Source of the DNA: an uncultured Halieaceae bacterium
GTDB taxonomy: Bacteria; Pseudomonadota; Gammaproteobacteria; Pseudomonadales; Halieaceae
NCBI GenBank assembly: GCA_938074045.1
Contig: CALJGI010000006.1
Span: 1 to 64,000 of the forward strand
Direction of reading: 5' to 3'
DNA length: 64,000 nucleotides
Below, piece by piece: positions 17,543 to 26,478 of this stretch. The position numbers and the translations under genes were made by a program. The notes under the pieces are model-generated. The model was not told where the DNA came from and made no database searches. It was given only the letters and a program-made list of their open reading frames with translations. The stretch's first letter is position 1; each line of letters begins with the position of its first letter.

Positions 17543-18772
17543 ATGGTGGACAAGCGTTCGCGAAGATCATTTCTTGCAACACTGGGTAGCTACTCTGCAT
17601 TGTTGGGGGCAGACATTGTCTTTGGAAAATTTCTGCCCACTGGCCTGGTGCCAGTTGCCCTGGCAGACGAAGGGTTCTCCATTCCGGACAAGGACCCCGG
17701 CCTGTTAATACTCAACGACAGACCAGTCAATGCAGAGTGCCCTCCTCATCTGCTCGATGACACAGTGACACCAGCGAGTCGATTGTTCGTGCGTAACAAT
17801 GGCATCCCGCCGTCGAATGTCGATCCTGAAAATTGGCAGCTGGAAATTGACGGCGAGGCCGTGGCGACAGCTCGGGTGTTTACTCTGCAGCAACTGAAAA
17901 CGCAATTTGAAACGGTGAGTTATCAACTGACCATAGAATGTGGCGGTAACGGTCGTGCAGAGTTTGATCCCCCGGCGCGCGGTAATCAATGGACGACGGG
18001 CGCGGTCGGTTGCCCCCGCTGGACCGGGATTCGACTGGCGGACGTGCTGAATGCCTGCGGCGTAAAAGACAACGCGCAGTATATAGGCTACTACGGTGCC
18101 GATACCCATTTGAGCGGGAACCCTGACAAGGTCGTGATATCCCGGGGTGTTCCTATGTCCAAGGCAATGGAGGCGGAGTCGATGATTGCCTGGGCGCTCA
18201 ATGATGAAGATTTACCCGTCATGAATGGTTACCCGCTACGAATGGTGATGGGTGGGTGGCCAGCGTCGGTATCGGGAAAATGGCTGCGTCGTATCAGCAT
18301 CAGGGATCGGATACACGATGGCCCCAAGATGGGCGGTTATTCCTATCGCGTACCCTGTGAATCCGTGGCTCCGGGCGCAGATGTGCCCGAACAGGACATG
18401 TGTATCATCGAATCCATGCCAGTTAAATCACTGGTGACCTTTCCGAAAAGCGGACTTGTTCATCGCGCAGACAAGAGCCTGGCGCTGCGTGGCCACGCCT
18501 GGGCCGGTGATTTCAGCGTCAAGGCAGTCGATGTTTCAATTGATTTTGGACAGACCTGGCAGACGGCGAACCTGAGTAAGCCCGCCAATCGTCTGGCGTG
18601 GCAGCACTGGAAGACGCAGATTGAGTTTCCCCGGAGTGGATACTACGAGGTTTGGGCCCGGGCAACCGATAGCGAAGGTCGGGCGCAGCCAATGGTCCTG
18701 CCCGGCTGGAATCCCAGAGGCTATTTGAACAACGCATGCCACCGCATAGCTGTGAAGGCAATCTCTACATGA
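17543..18772 (+). CDS. Tat-exported sulfite-oxidase-family molybdenum enzyme (SorA/SoxC-like)
   Basis: The ATG at 17543 has GGGGA about 6 bases upstream and yields a compact Tat signal (RSRRSFLATLG, then a hydrophobic stretch to about residue 40). The molybdopterin domain contains TIECGGNGRAEF, whose Cys is the expected Mo ligand, and a molybdopterin-pocket segment GYYGADTHLSG. The C-terminal 120 residues form the Mo-co dimerisation immunoglobulin-like domain (GQTWQTANL, PGWNPRGYLNNACHRI). There is no haem domain. The gene overlaps a c-type cytochrome gene (ATGA), the arrangement of sulfite dehydrogenase SorAB. Periplasmic oxidation of sulfite, or another sulfur or organic substrate, to reduce the cytochrome is the likely reaction. 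Alternative upstream starts at 17525 and 17531 lack good ribosome sites. Confidence 0.85.
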   Translation: MVDKRSRRSFLATLGSYSALLGADIVFGKFLPTGLVPVALADEGFSIPDKDPGLLILNDRPVNAECPPHLLDDTVTPASRLFVRNNGIPPSNVDPENWQLEIDGEAVATARVFTLQQLKTQFETVSYQLTIECGGNGRAEFDPPARGNQWTTGAVGCPRWTGIRLADVLNACGVKDNAQYIGYYGADTHLSGNPDKVVISRGVPMSKAMEAESMIAWALNDEDLPVMNGYPLRMVMGGWPASVSGKWLRRISIRDRIHDGPKMGGYSYRVPCESVAPGADVPEQDMCIIESMPVKSLVTFPKSGLVHRADKSLALRGHAWAGDFSVKAVDVSIDFGQTWQTANLSKPANRLAWQHWKTQIEFPRSGYYEVWARATDSEGRAQPMVLPGWNPRGYLNNACHRIAVKAIST

Positions 18773-19107
18773 AACGCATTGTCTGGCTGACAGCCTTTAT
18801 CCTCTGCAGTGGTATGTCCCTGAGTGTCCAGTCGCAGACAGGGGATGACGGCAGTGGCCTGGTTGTTGATCAGGGTTATGAAGCAGTCCATGACCACTGT
18901 GGGGTATGTCATTCGCTGCGCCTGGTTACCCAGAACCGGGCCGACCGGGATGGCTGGGCGCAAATGATTCAGTGGATGCAGGAGACCCAAGGACTGTGGC
19001 CATTGGGTAAAGACGAGCCAGTGATATTGGATTATCTCGCCAAAAATTACGGCCCCGTCAAATCGGGTCGCCGCAAGCCCTTACCGCTCCTGGAACATCT
19101 GCAATAA
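18769..19107 (+). CDS. Small periplasmic cytochrome c, partner of the molybdenum enzyme
   Basis: A 112-residue protein whose ATG overlaps the preceding stop by 4 bases (ATGA). It has a signal peptide (about residues 1-23) and one haem-binding motif, CGVCH, near residue 46. A Met in the WMQETQGLWPL region could be the sixth haem ligand. Its size and position match the monohaem electron acceptor subunit (SorB-like) of sulfite dehydrogenases. It probably takes electrons from the Mo centre and passes them towards the terminal oxidase. Nothing follows it on this strand; it converges on the carboxylesterase gene. Confidence 0.85.
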   Translation: MKRIVWLTAFILCSGMSLSVQSQTGDDGSGLVVDQGYEAVHDHCGVCHSLRLVTQNRADRDGWAQMIQWMQETQGLWPLGKDEPVILDYLAKNYGPVKSGRRKPLPLLEHLQ

Positions 19108-19111
19108 GAGG

Positions 19112-20863
19112 TCAATCACAGCCACCATCACCAAAAGTGGCGTATTCGGCTGCGTCGTAGCCCAGTGGTATTTGATATCCGTTCAGGAATACCAGCCTGT
19201 AGGCCTCGCATTTTTCCTCCTGGGTGAAGGCATCATCTTCGCGCATTCGGTCCTTGATCATGGCAAGTGACATGCGATTGTCAGACATGCGCACACCACC
19301 GTCGTTGTCGGTATCCAACAACAGAATATTGGTGCCGGATTCCTGCCAGGCAGACCATTGTGGGAACCCCCCGCTACTGCCTTTGCCCGGGTTGCCGTGG
19401 TGTGCAAATGCGCCCCAGTAGTCCATCATGGCCGCTGACAATTTTTGCCGCTGCGCTGAATTCGAGAACAACAGATTCCAGGGGAAATTCCCCTCTGATC
19501 CAAACACAAAGGGTATTTCCAGCGCGTGTGCAGCACCGGCGAGCACGGAGAAATTGGCTGGCCAGCTGGTCAGATCATCAAAATCGAAACGGTAGGTGTA
19601 AACCGGGGCACCGCCATTGCGACTGATAATTTCTGCGGGCTTGTCCACCGATAGTGCACGCCAGGTGTCGGCACCATAAGCAGCGGCTTTATTATAGCGA
19701 TCAGTATCCTTCGGCTCGGGGATAAATCCGAACTTGAAATCGACCCAGCGTTCATCGAATTGCATAAACAGTTTGTCTTCATCCCGGTTTGTACCGGTGA
19801 TGATGGGAACTGCGTTATAACTTGCAGGGTCCTTGAACAGCTCCAGCGCGGGTGCCACAAAGACATAGCCATCCAAAAACAACTTGGGTTGCTTATACAT
19901 ACCTTGCGGCTGAAGTGTGACAGCAGAGTACAGGGCATCTGCACTGAGTTGCCGCAACCTGTCGGCCAAATCCTGAGCTGGTAATTCGGTAGGGGTTTCC
20001 ACCAACCTGGATACTATTTCGGACGCGTTATTCTGATACTGGGGGTAATCAGGTGCTGTCGAAACATGTGTTTCAGCTTTGATGGGATTCATTGTTTTCA
20101 GCGTGCCGCTTTGTATGATGGCGCGATGGAAAAGCCCGCTGGCCAGGGGGCTCTGCACCATGGACCAGGTATTGCGACCCCCGGCAGATTCTCCAAAAAC
20201 AGTGACGTTACCAGGGTCGCCACCGAAGGCGTCAATGTTGTTTTGTACCCAGTGAAGAGCGGCGATAATATCCAGTGTTCCGAAGTTACCCGATCGATCT
20301 GCGGCTGATGTGTCCGCCCCCCGCAGCGACCAGTGGCGGAACCATCCCATCAGGCCGAGACGGTAGTTTATGGAAACAACCACCACGTCTTGAGAGGAGG
20401 CCAACAAAGCGGCGTCGTAGACCTGACTCGATCCCACAACATTGCCGCCACCGTGAATCCAAAACATCACCGGCCGCATGACATCTGCGTTGTGTGCGTC
20501 GGCAGGGGCGTAGACGTTGAGCGTCAAGCAATCCTCTACGCCTATAGAGTGCTCCGCCTCGGGAGCGTTTTCTCCAGCGGTGAAGTTAAGTGGTTGGGTA
20601 CAAGCTGGCCCGTAGTGCAAAGCATCCCTCAAACCCTCCCAGGGTGGTGCCACTCGCGGGGCTCGCCAGCGCAACTCGCCCACCGGTGGGGCCGCGTAGG
20701 GGATGCCCAGCCAGGCGGCGGTATTGTGATTATATTCAAAGCCCCGTAGTTGGCCACTCTCTATTGTTACCACTGTGCTGTCGCTGGCCCTGGGTGTGTC
20801 TTCGCAGCCCAGAATTAACAGGCTTGTGATTGCCAGCAGTGAAATTAATTGCAGTTTAGCCAA
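19112..20863 (-). CDS. Lipoprotein carboxylesterase type B
   Basis: A 583-residue alpha/beta hydrolase of the carboxylesterase/cholinesterase family. The TTG start has AAGGA 8 bases upstream. The signal ends in LLILGC, so it is a lipoprotein. The family landmarks are GIPYAAPPVGELRW, EDCLTLNVY, the oxyanion WIHGGG and the nucleophile elbow GESAGG (Ser). The catalytic acid lies around TNRDEDKL and the His around VLAGAAHALEIPFVFG. It should cleave carboxylic esters in the periplasm or at the outer membrane, possibly releasing alcohol or acid moieties for uptake. It is the last gene of a minus-strand run, 72 bases after the acyl-CoA carboxyltransferase gene, so ester hydrolysis may feed CoA metabolism. 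Confidence 0.9.
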   Translation of the reverse strand: MAKLQLISLLAITSLLILGCEDTPRASDSTVVTIESGQLRGFEYNHNTAAWLGIPYAAPPVGELRWRAPRVAPPWEGLRDALHYGPACTQPLNFTAGENAPEAEHSIGVEDCLTLNVYAPADAHNADVMRPVMFWIHGGGNVVGSSQVYDAALLASSQDVVVVSINYRLGLMGWFRHWSLRGADTSAADRSGNFGTLDIIAALHWVQNNIDAFGGDPGNVTVFGESAGGRNTWSMVQSPLASGLFHRAIIQSGTLKTMNPIKAETHVSTAPDYPQYQNNASEIVSRLVETPTELPAQDLADRLRQLSADALYSAVTLQPQGMYKQPKLFLDGYVFVAPALELFKDPASYNAVPIITGTNRDEDKLFMQFDERWVDFKFGFIPEPKDTDRYNKAAAYGADTWRALSVDKPAEIISRNGGAPVYTYRFDFDDLTSWPANFSVLAGAAHALEIPFVFGSEGNFPWNLLFSNSAQRQKLSAAMMDYWGAFAHHGNPGKGSSGGFPQWSAWQESGTNILLLDTDNDGGVRMSDNRMSLAMIKDRMREDDAFTQEEKCEAYRLVFLNGYQIPLGYDAAEYATFGDGGCD

Positions 20864-20935
20864 GGGTAGTGTCCTTCAGTGAAGGCCGCCAGGCGCCTTT
20901 TCTTTGTTGATTCCGCTGTGGTTGAGCGCGTAGTT

Positions 20936-22498
20936 TCACGGTCTTATACCAAAGGAGATGGGTTGGCAGTCAGCGCGCAGACGAGATTGGATTAATTCAA
21001 CCCACTCGCACAGCAATGGACGGGTTTCCCGTGGATCAATGAGATCATGCAGCGCAAACGATTCGGCAGACGGGTAGGGTGAGCGCGCAGCCGCCAGGCG
21101 ATCTTCCAGTTCCTTGCGCAGGGCCTCCGGGTCATCTGACTCTGCGATCTGTCGACGAAAGGCAACCGCTACACCACCCTCCAGGGGAAGTGCGCCCGCC
21201 TCTACCGAGGGCCAACTGAGTACATAATTATCCGGGGCAAAGTGAGCTGTGGTGGCTACGCCAAAGGATTTGTGCACCATGATACTTGCCCACGGAACAA
21301 CTGAGCTTGCCGCTGCGGCACAGGCGGCCATGCCATAGCGAATAGTGCCTGCCCTTTCGGCCTCAGGACCGATCATAAAACCGGGCTCATCGATAAAGGT
21401 GACTACGGGTAGGTGGAAGCTATCGCAGGTCTCGATGAAGCGTCTGGTTTTCTGGGCGCCCTCAGCGCTCATAGCACCGGCAAAAAAGCGGCAGTCATTG
21501 GCCAGTATGCCCACGCTCTGTCCGTTCAGCAGCGCATACCCGGTTATTATGCTAGGGCCGTAGCTGGCGGAGTACTCAAAGAAGCTGTCATGATCCACCA
21601 CGGCGGTGATCACGTCATGCATGTCGAAGGAGGTGCGACGGTCACGGGGAACGATACTGAGCAGCGAATCCTCGCAGCGGTTGACGGGATCCTGGCAAGC
21701 GTATCTGGGCGACGGTTCCCAGGCATTTTGGGGGAAATAACGTAAAAAGGTTCGCAACTGCCGGAATGCATCGTATTCGTCGACGGCCAGGTTATCGACA
21801 ACGCCGGACAACAGATGGACATTAGGTCCTCCCAAATCCTGCTTACTCAGATTCAGACCCAGAGCACGTTCGACAACGGCTGGGCCCGCTATCAGAACCT
21901 GTGCGGTTTCCCGGGTCATCACAGTGAAATGAGAGGCAACCAATCTTGCTGCGGGAAGCCCCGCCACCGGTCCCAATGCCGCTGAAGCAATGGGTACTCT
22001 CTGCATGGCATCGGCAATAACCTGCAGTCGCGGGGGCACAAATGGCGGTTCGCCCACTGTTCGCGGTTTTTTCGGATCGTCTCCACCAGCCGCTACGCTG
22101 CCACCGCCACCCTCCATTAATCTTACCAGCGGTGACCTGAGTTCCATCGCGTAGTGTTCGGCGTAAACGCTTTTTCTATACCCCGCAGCGTTTGGTGATC
22201 CTCCCTTGACGGTAAAATCTTCCCCCCCCACCACTACCCGGCGGGAATTGATCTCACCGTGGCCGAGGAGATAGTTTGCTGGATCAAACTGTTTCACGTC
22301 GCCGTTATCGTTCAGCGTCGCAGCACCCGCCATGCGACCTGATTCCTGGAAGCTGTTCTCGTCGAGCAGTGCGTGAATACGTTCGCGCAGCGGTAGCTTT
22401 CCGAGGGACCGGTGTCGCGCCAGCGCCGCTTCGCCACCATGCTGAGCCGCCAGTTCTCGACGGCGGTTTATCTCATCTACTTCGCGCTGCCAACTCAT
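20936..22498 (-). CDS. Acyl-CoA carboxylase, carboxyltransferase (beta) subunit
   Basis: A 520-residue carboxyltransferase of the propionyl-/methylcrotonyl-/geranyl-CoA carboxylase type. The N-half has LGKLPLRERI and the GGSPNAAGYRKS region. The C-half has GILANDCRFFAGAMSAEGAQKTRRFI and TFIDEPGFMIGPEAERAG, which line the acyl-CoA and biotin pockets. It transfers CO2 from carboxybiotin to an acyl-CoA. The start overlaps the end of the biotin-carboxylase gene by 4 bases (ATGA), fixing both the start and the partnership. The exact acyl-CoA is not evident from the sequence; the genes that usually accompany methylcrotonyl-CoA carboxylase (isovaleryl-CoA dehydrogenase, HMG-CoA lyase) are absent. 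Confidence 0.88.
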   Translation of the reverse strand: MSWQREVDEINRRRELAAQHGGEAALARHRSLGKLPLRERIHALLDENSFQESGRMAGAATLNDNGDVKQFDPANYLLGHGEINSRRVVVGGEDFTVKGGSPNAAGYRKSVYAEHYAMELRSPLVRLMEGGGGSVAAGGDDPKKPRTVGEPPFVPPRLQVIADAMQRVPIASAALGPVAGLPAARLVASHFTVMTRETAQVLIAGPAVVERALGLNLSKQDLGGPNVHLLSGVVDNLAVDEYDAFRQLRTFLRYFPQNAWEPSPRYACQDPVNRCEDSLLSIVPRDRRTSFDMHDVITAVVDHDSFFEYSASYGPSIITGYALLNGQSVGILANDCRFFAGAMSAEGAQKTRRFIETCDSFHLPVVTFIDEPGFMIGPEAERAGTIRYGMAACAAAASSVVPWASIMVHKSFGVATTAHFAPDNYVLSWPSVEAGALPLEGGVAVAFRRQIAESDDPEALRKELEDRLAAARSPYPSAESFALHDLIDPRETRPLLCEWVELIQSRLRADCQPISFGIRP

Positions 22499-24462
22499 GT
22501 GTTGACCTCCGTGGATGATGTCAGTGTTATCAGCAGCTGATCGGAGGTGATCAGTTCACCCTCGGCCACGGCTATGGCTGCCACTATGCCGTCGGCGGGG
22601 GCGGTCAGAGCACTTTCCATTTTCATGGATTCTATGATGAGCAAGGGATCGCCATACCTAACGGTGGCGGCGGGTTCAGTCAGGACGGCAACCACAGTGC
22701 CTGGTCCCGGGCTGCGACATTGGCCGTTGAACTCCGTCTGCTGGTCACGTTCACTGGCTGGACATAGGGTGAGATCCAGATTGCCTAAATTTCTGGACCA
22801 TAACCACAGCCGGTTCTCCTCGGCGCACAGCGTGAACGAATCTCGCTGCCCCTGTATCTCCAAAACTATAGTATTGGTATCCCTGTCGTCCTCCAGGACT
22901 TTCACAGCTGTGCCCCACTCCGGAAACCGGTATGAGTTGTGCGCGCCCCACAGCCAGTTCACCCGGTGATCCTGACCTGAAGTGCGCCAGTGGGTTTGAC
23001 GGGGGATGTGTGCTGCCCCCGGCCAAAACACCTGGTCCGCCGGGGGTGGATTGGCCTTGAACTGCCATATGGTTGCCACCGTCAAAAATTGGCGCAGGGC
23101 CTCTGTGTCGGGCAGTGAAAGTTCCAGAAAAGTGGATAGCTCGGTTTCGACGGTGGATGTACTGAGTATGGTCGACCAATGTTTACTGGTCAGAATTCCA
23201 CGCAGGAAGGCCTGATTGGTGCTGATGCCAGCAATGCGGGTATTTGTCAGTGCTGTTGCCAGCTTCGCCGTAGCCTCTGCGCGGTTCTCTCCATGCGCTG
23301 AGATCTTGCACAGCAGGGGGTCGTAGTATTGGCTGATCTCTTGTCCGGAAGACACACCCGAGTCGACTCTTACATCATCGCTCCCGAAAATGTCGAAGGC
23401 GCTCAAATAACCAGCTTGAGGTAAGAAATTCTGTGCCGGTGCTTCAGCATAAAGCCGTGCTTCGATGGCATGACCTCTGGGTTGGATGTCTGCCTGAGAG
23501 AGTCTGAGAGGTTTGTCGCAGGCGATATCGAGTTGCAACTCGACTAGATCCAGTCCAAGAATTGATTCCGTGACGGGATGTTCCACCTGCAGCCTGGTAT
23601 TCATCTCCAGAAAATAAAAATTAGTGCCGTCTACCAGAAATTCGACAGTACCGACTCCATGGTAATTCACTGACTCGGCAAGGCGTAACGCCGCTTTGTG
23701 TAGCGCCGTGCGCACAGCCGGTTCTAGGTCGGGGGCAGGAGCTTCCTCCAGTAACTTCTGGCGCCGTCGCTGTGCTGAACAATCGCGGTCAAGCAGATGC
23801 AACAGCTTACCCTGCTTGTCCCCCACTATCTGGACTTCGACGTGACGCCCATTTTCGACCAGTCTTTCCAGAATGAGATCGCCGACTCCGAACAGTCTCT
23901 GCGCCTGAATTTTTGCTGCGTCAATTGCCGGTGCCAGCTCGGCTTCGTCGCGAACTTCCCGCATACCTATGCCGCCGCCACCCGCCGAGGCCTTGATCAG
24001 GATCGGAGTCTCGGGGCAAATTTGGAGACTACCTGGCTGATATTGTTCACGGGCTGCGAGGGTTAGTGCGGGGACAACCGGAATATCTTCTTTCTCCGCT
24101 ATCCGACGCGCGTCTATTTTGTTGGCCATCAATGCCATGGAATCAGCTGAAGGGCCTACCCACAGCAATCCAGCTGCCTGAACGGCGCGGGCGAAGTCAG
24201 CATTTTCCGAGAGGAAACCGTAACCGGGGTGGATGGCGTCCACCCCTTGTTGCAGAGCAATGTCTATCAGACGATCACCGTCCATGTAGGTCTCAGTCCC
24301 GAGATCAGTTTCCAAAGCGCAGGCCTGGTCAGAAGCGGCCACGTGCAGTGCGCTGCTGTCTACCTTCGAATATACCGCCACTGATTCATAACCCAGCCGT
24401 CGACAGGTCTGAATAATGCGGTGGGCAATTTCCCCGCGATTGGCTATAAGAACTCGTTTCAT
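22495..24462 (-). CDS. Acyl-CoA carboxylase, biotin carboxylase/BCCP (alpha) subunit
   Basis: 655 residues. Residues 1-445 are biotin carboxylase (ANRGEIAHRI at the N-terminus, IKASAGGGGIGMR ATP-grasp loop, FLEMNTRLQVEHPVTE). A linker of about 120 residues binds the beta subunit. Residues about 585-650 are the biotin carrier domain with ESMKMES, a variant of the usual EAMKM, with Lys614 as the biotin site. It carboxylates its own biotin using ATP and bicarbonate for the beta subunit next door. Its ATG overlaps the stop of the upstream Lrp-type regulator gene, so regulator and enzyme are coupled. Confidence 0.92.
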   Translation of the reverse strand: MKRVLIANRGEIAHRIIQTCRRLGYESVAVYSKVDSSALHVAASDQACALETDLGTETYMDGDRLIDIALQQGVDAIHPGYGFLSENADFARAVQAAGLLWVGPSADSMALMANKIDARRIAEKEDIPVVPALTLAAREQYQPGSLQICPETPILIKASAGGGGIGMREVRDEAELAPAIDAAKIQAQRLFGVGDLILERLVENGRHVEVQIVGDKQGKLLHLLDRDCSAQRRRQKLLEEAPAPDLEPAVRTALHKAALRLAESVNYHGVGTVEFLVDGTNFYFLEMNTRLQVEHPVTESILGLDLVELQLDIACDKPLRLSQADIQPRGHAIEARLYAEAPAQNFLPQAGYLSAFDIFGSDDVRVDSGVSSGQEISQYYDPLLCKISAHGENRAEATAKLATALTNTRIAGISTNQAFLRGILTSKHWSTILSTSTVETELSTFLELSLPDTEALRQFLTVATIWQFKANPPPADQVFWPGAAHIPRQTHWRTSGQDHRVNWLWGAHNSYRFPEWGTAVKVLEDDRDTNTIVLEIQGQRDSFTLCAEENRLWLWSRNLGNLDLTLCPASERDQQTEFNGQCRSPGPGTVVAVLTEPAATVRYGDPLLIIESMKMESALTAPADGIVAAIAVAEGELITSDQLLITLTSSTEVNT

Positions 24463-24920
24463 TCCGGGAGATGATCCAGTGGCAGGCAGGTGGTTTGTTT
24501 CATGGTCTCCATGACAAAACTGGAGCTGACGTCATAGAGATCTGCCTTTATGAGCTCTTTGTAGAGTCGATCATAGCCGGGCATGTCTGCCACCACGGCT
24601 TTGATCAGATAGTCCAGGTCGCCACTCATTCGATAGACTTCCAGCACACCCGGGATATCGCGAGTGACGCGCTGAAATTCGTCTGCCCATTTGTCATTGT
24701 GTTGGTTTGTGCGAACGGAAATATAAACCGTCAGGGGAAGGTTGAGACTCTCCTGATTAAGCAGTGCCACCCGCTCCCGAATAACCCCCGTTGACTCCAG
24801 TTTCTGGATGCGTCGCCAGCAGGCGGATTTGGAAATACCAACATTTTCAGCAAGCTCACCGACAGACAGCCCGGCGTCGCGTTGCAACAGGTTGAGAATG
24901 TTGCGATCGAGTTTGTCCAT
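24459..24920 (-). CDS. Lrp/AsnC-family transcriptional regulator
   Basis: A 153-residue regulator. The N-terminal winged HTH covers residues 1-60 (LDRNILNLLQRDAGLSVGELAENVGISKSACWRRIQKL split across the fold), followed by the RAM ligand-binding domain (VLEVYRMSGDLDYLIKAVVADM). Such proteins bind amino acids or related acids and control neighbouring genes. The gene overlaps the biotin carboxylase start by 4 bases and probably controls this operon, sensing an amino acid or its breakdown product. An amino-acid permease lies just upstream, consistent with that role. Confidence 0.9.
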   Translation of the reverse strand: MDKLDRNILNLLQRDAGLSVGELAENVGISKSACWRRIQKLESTGVIRERVALLNQESLNLPLTVYISVRTNQHNDKWADEFQRVTRDIPGVLEVYRMSGDLDYLIKAVVADMPGYDRLYKELIKADLYDVSSSFVMETMKQTTCLPLDHLPE

Positions 24921-25054
24921 CAGTCCAAAGAGCTCCAGCTATTGGCGCTGTCAAAGGGTCTGATACGAAACTGTTCAATAATCTCGGGTTCACACATTCT
25001 AAAATATACTACACCGAACTGACTGTTACCCTCGATCATGTTTACCTCCGATAT

Positions 25055-26452
25055 TTATAGTTTTTTCGAGGCCAGAGTACGCATCGAAACGAAGCGAAGC
25101 AACAAACCGAACAGAATCAATATCGCCGGTCCACCGTAAACGATTCCGACGTAGGTCCAGTCTATGATCTCGCTCTGCAGTGCGAACAATCCCGCACCCA
25201 GGTATCCCGCCGCCGATACCAACAGAACCAGCCAGGCAATGGCAATCGCAAGCCGGTCTGATTGCACCATTTTGAAGGGTGCATCCATGCCGTTTTTTCT
25301 GGCTTGTATATAAGCGAAGGCAACAAAGGTGTAGGGAATTACCAGGGAAAGCGATGCAAGATCATTGAGTAGCGCTATAAAACGTTCTGATCCATTTGAA
25401 CCAACGGAGACAGAAAGCAGAGGCAGCAGGGTCAGAGCGGAAACCACCGCTGCCTGTATCCACAGCGCGTTATGGTGTGTGCCGCTTTCATCACGACTGG
25501 TCAATACCCTGGGAAATGTGCCCTCCGGTACGTCAGAGAACATCATTCGTATGGGGGACTCCATCCAAATGATGTAGGCGGCGATCGAACCTAGCGTCAA
25601 AAAAATCATGCACAGACGAGCGGTTTCAACCCGGGGCAGGCCCACGGCTGCGGCCAGCCACTCCCAGATGTCGTAAATGCCTGTGGCCAGAGTTAACGAT
25701 TCCAGTGGTATCAGTATGGCTACGGCAACTGTGGCCAATACGTAAATACTGGCTATCAACAGCGTGGCACTCAGGATGGCCCGTGGAAAATCCCTGGTCG
25801 GATCTCTGGTTTGCTTTACGTAGGGAGCAGCGACTTCAGCCCCAGCCACCGCAAACAACAGCCAGGAAAATGTGGCGAAGTAGTCCAGATCGAAAGCGGG
25901 TGTGAGAGCCGACAGGGTGAACGCTGTGGCTGATTCCCGTACCCCTGTTATCACAAGGACGGGAGGAATAATAACCAGCGCCGCGACCAGTGCCAGGGTG
26001 CCCCAGCCACACCAATCCGCAAAGCGGGAAAACCGGTTAATACCGCGGCAGGCAAGCCAGGTTATCAGCAGACATACCAGCACACCCAGGATGGGTAGCA
26101 TCCCAGTGGACGCCTCAAACACGTCTGTTCCGGTAACGGAAAGCGATGCACGTATGGGTAGCCGGCTGAATGATGACTGCAGGTACACCAGATTGGAGAC
26201 AAAGTAGGACCAGATTCCAACAAATGCCCATTTGGCGCCCAGGCTTCGTTCCATGTAACTGTAGATGCCGCCGGTGTTTTCAGTGTCCGAGGCGAATTCC
26301 GCAAGAATCAATGCCAGTGGCAGGAAATAGAGACCGCCGACAATGAACCAGGATGGGATCGCGCTGAGTCCCACCTCCACCAGGTTGTCGATTACATTGG
26401 CGAAACCAAACGTGGTAACGACAATGATCATCGCCAGCGTAGTGGCGGTCAT
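25055..26452 (-). CDS. APC-superfamily amino acid permease
   Basis: About 465 residues and 12 hydrophobic spans. The N-terminus (MIIVVTTFGFANVIDN, then PSWFIVGGLYFLPLALILAEF) and the segment DTENTGGIYSYMERSLG match the glutamate/GABA-antiporter-like branch of amino acid-polyamine-organocation transporters. I chose the ATG at 26452: this puts the first span near residue 8 as in relatives and avoids an 84-base overlap with the previous gene. An open frame extends upstream to 26563 but encodes unrelated sequence. Position between a sterol desaturase and an Lrp regulator suggests import of an amino acid or amine handled by the carboxylase operon. Confidence 0.85.
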   Translation of the reverse strand: MTATTLAMIIVVTTFGFANVIDNLVEVGLSAIPSWFIVGGLYFLPLALILAEFASDTENTGGIYSYMERSLGAKWAFVGIWSYFVSNLVYLQSSFSRLPIRASLSVTGTDVFEASTGMLPILGVLVCLLITWLACRGINRFSRFADWCGWGTLALVAALVIIPPVLVITGVRESATAFTLSALTPAFDLDYFATFSWLLFAVAGAEVAAPYVKQTRDPTRDFPRAILSATLLIASIYVLATVAVAILIPLESLTLATGIYDIWEWLAAAVGLPRVETARLCMIFLTLGSIAAYIIWMESPIRMMFSDVPEGTFPRVLTSRDESGTHHNALWIQAAVVSALTLLPLLSVSVGSNGSERFIALLNDLASLSLVIPYTFVAFAYIQARKNGMDAPFKMVQSDRLAIAIAWLVLLVSAAGYLGAGLFALQSEIIDWTYVGIVYGGPAILILFGLLLRFVSMRTLASKKL

Positions 26453-26478
26453 GCCGCCGCTGGTCGCTCGGGAGTTTG

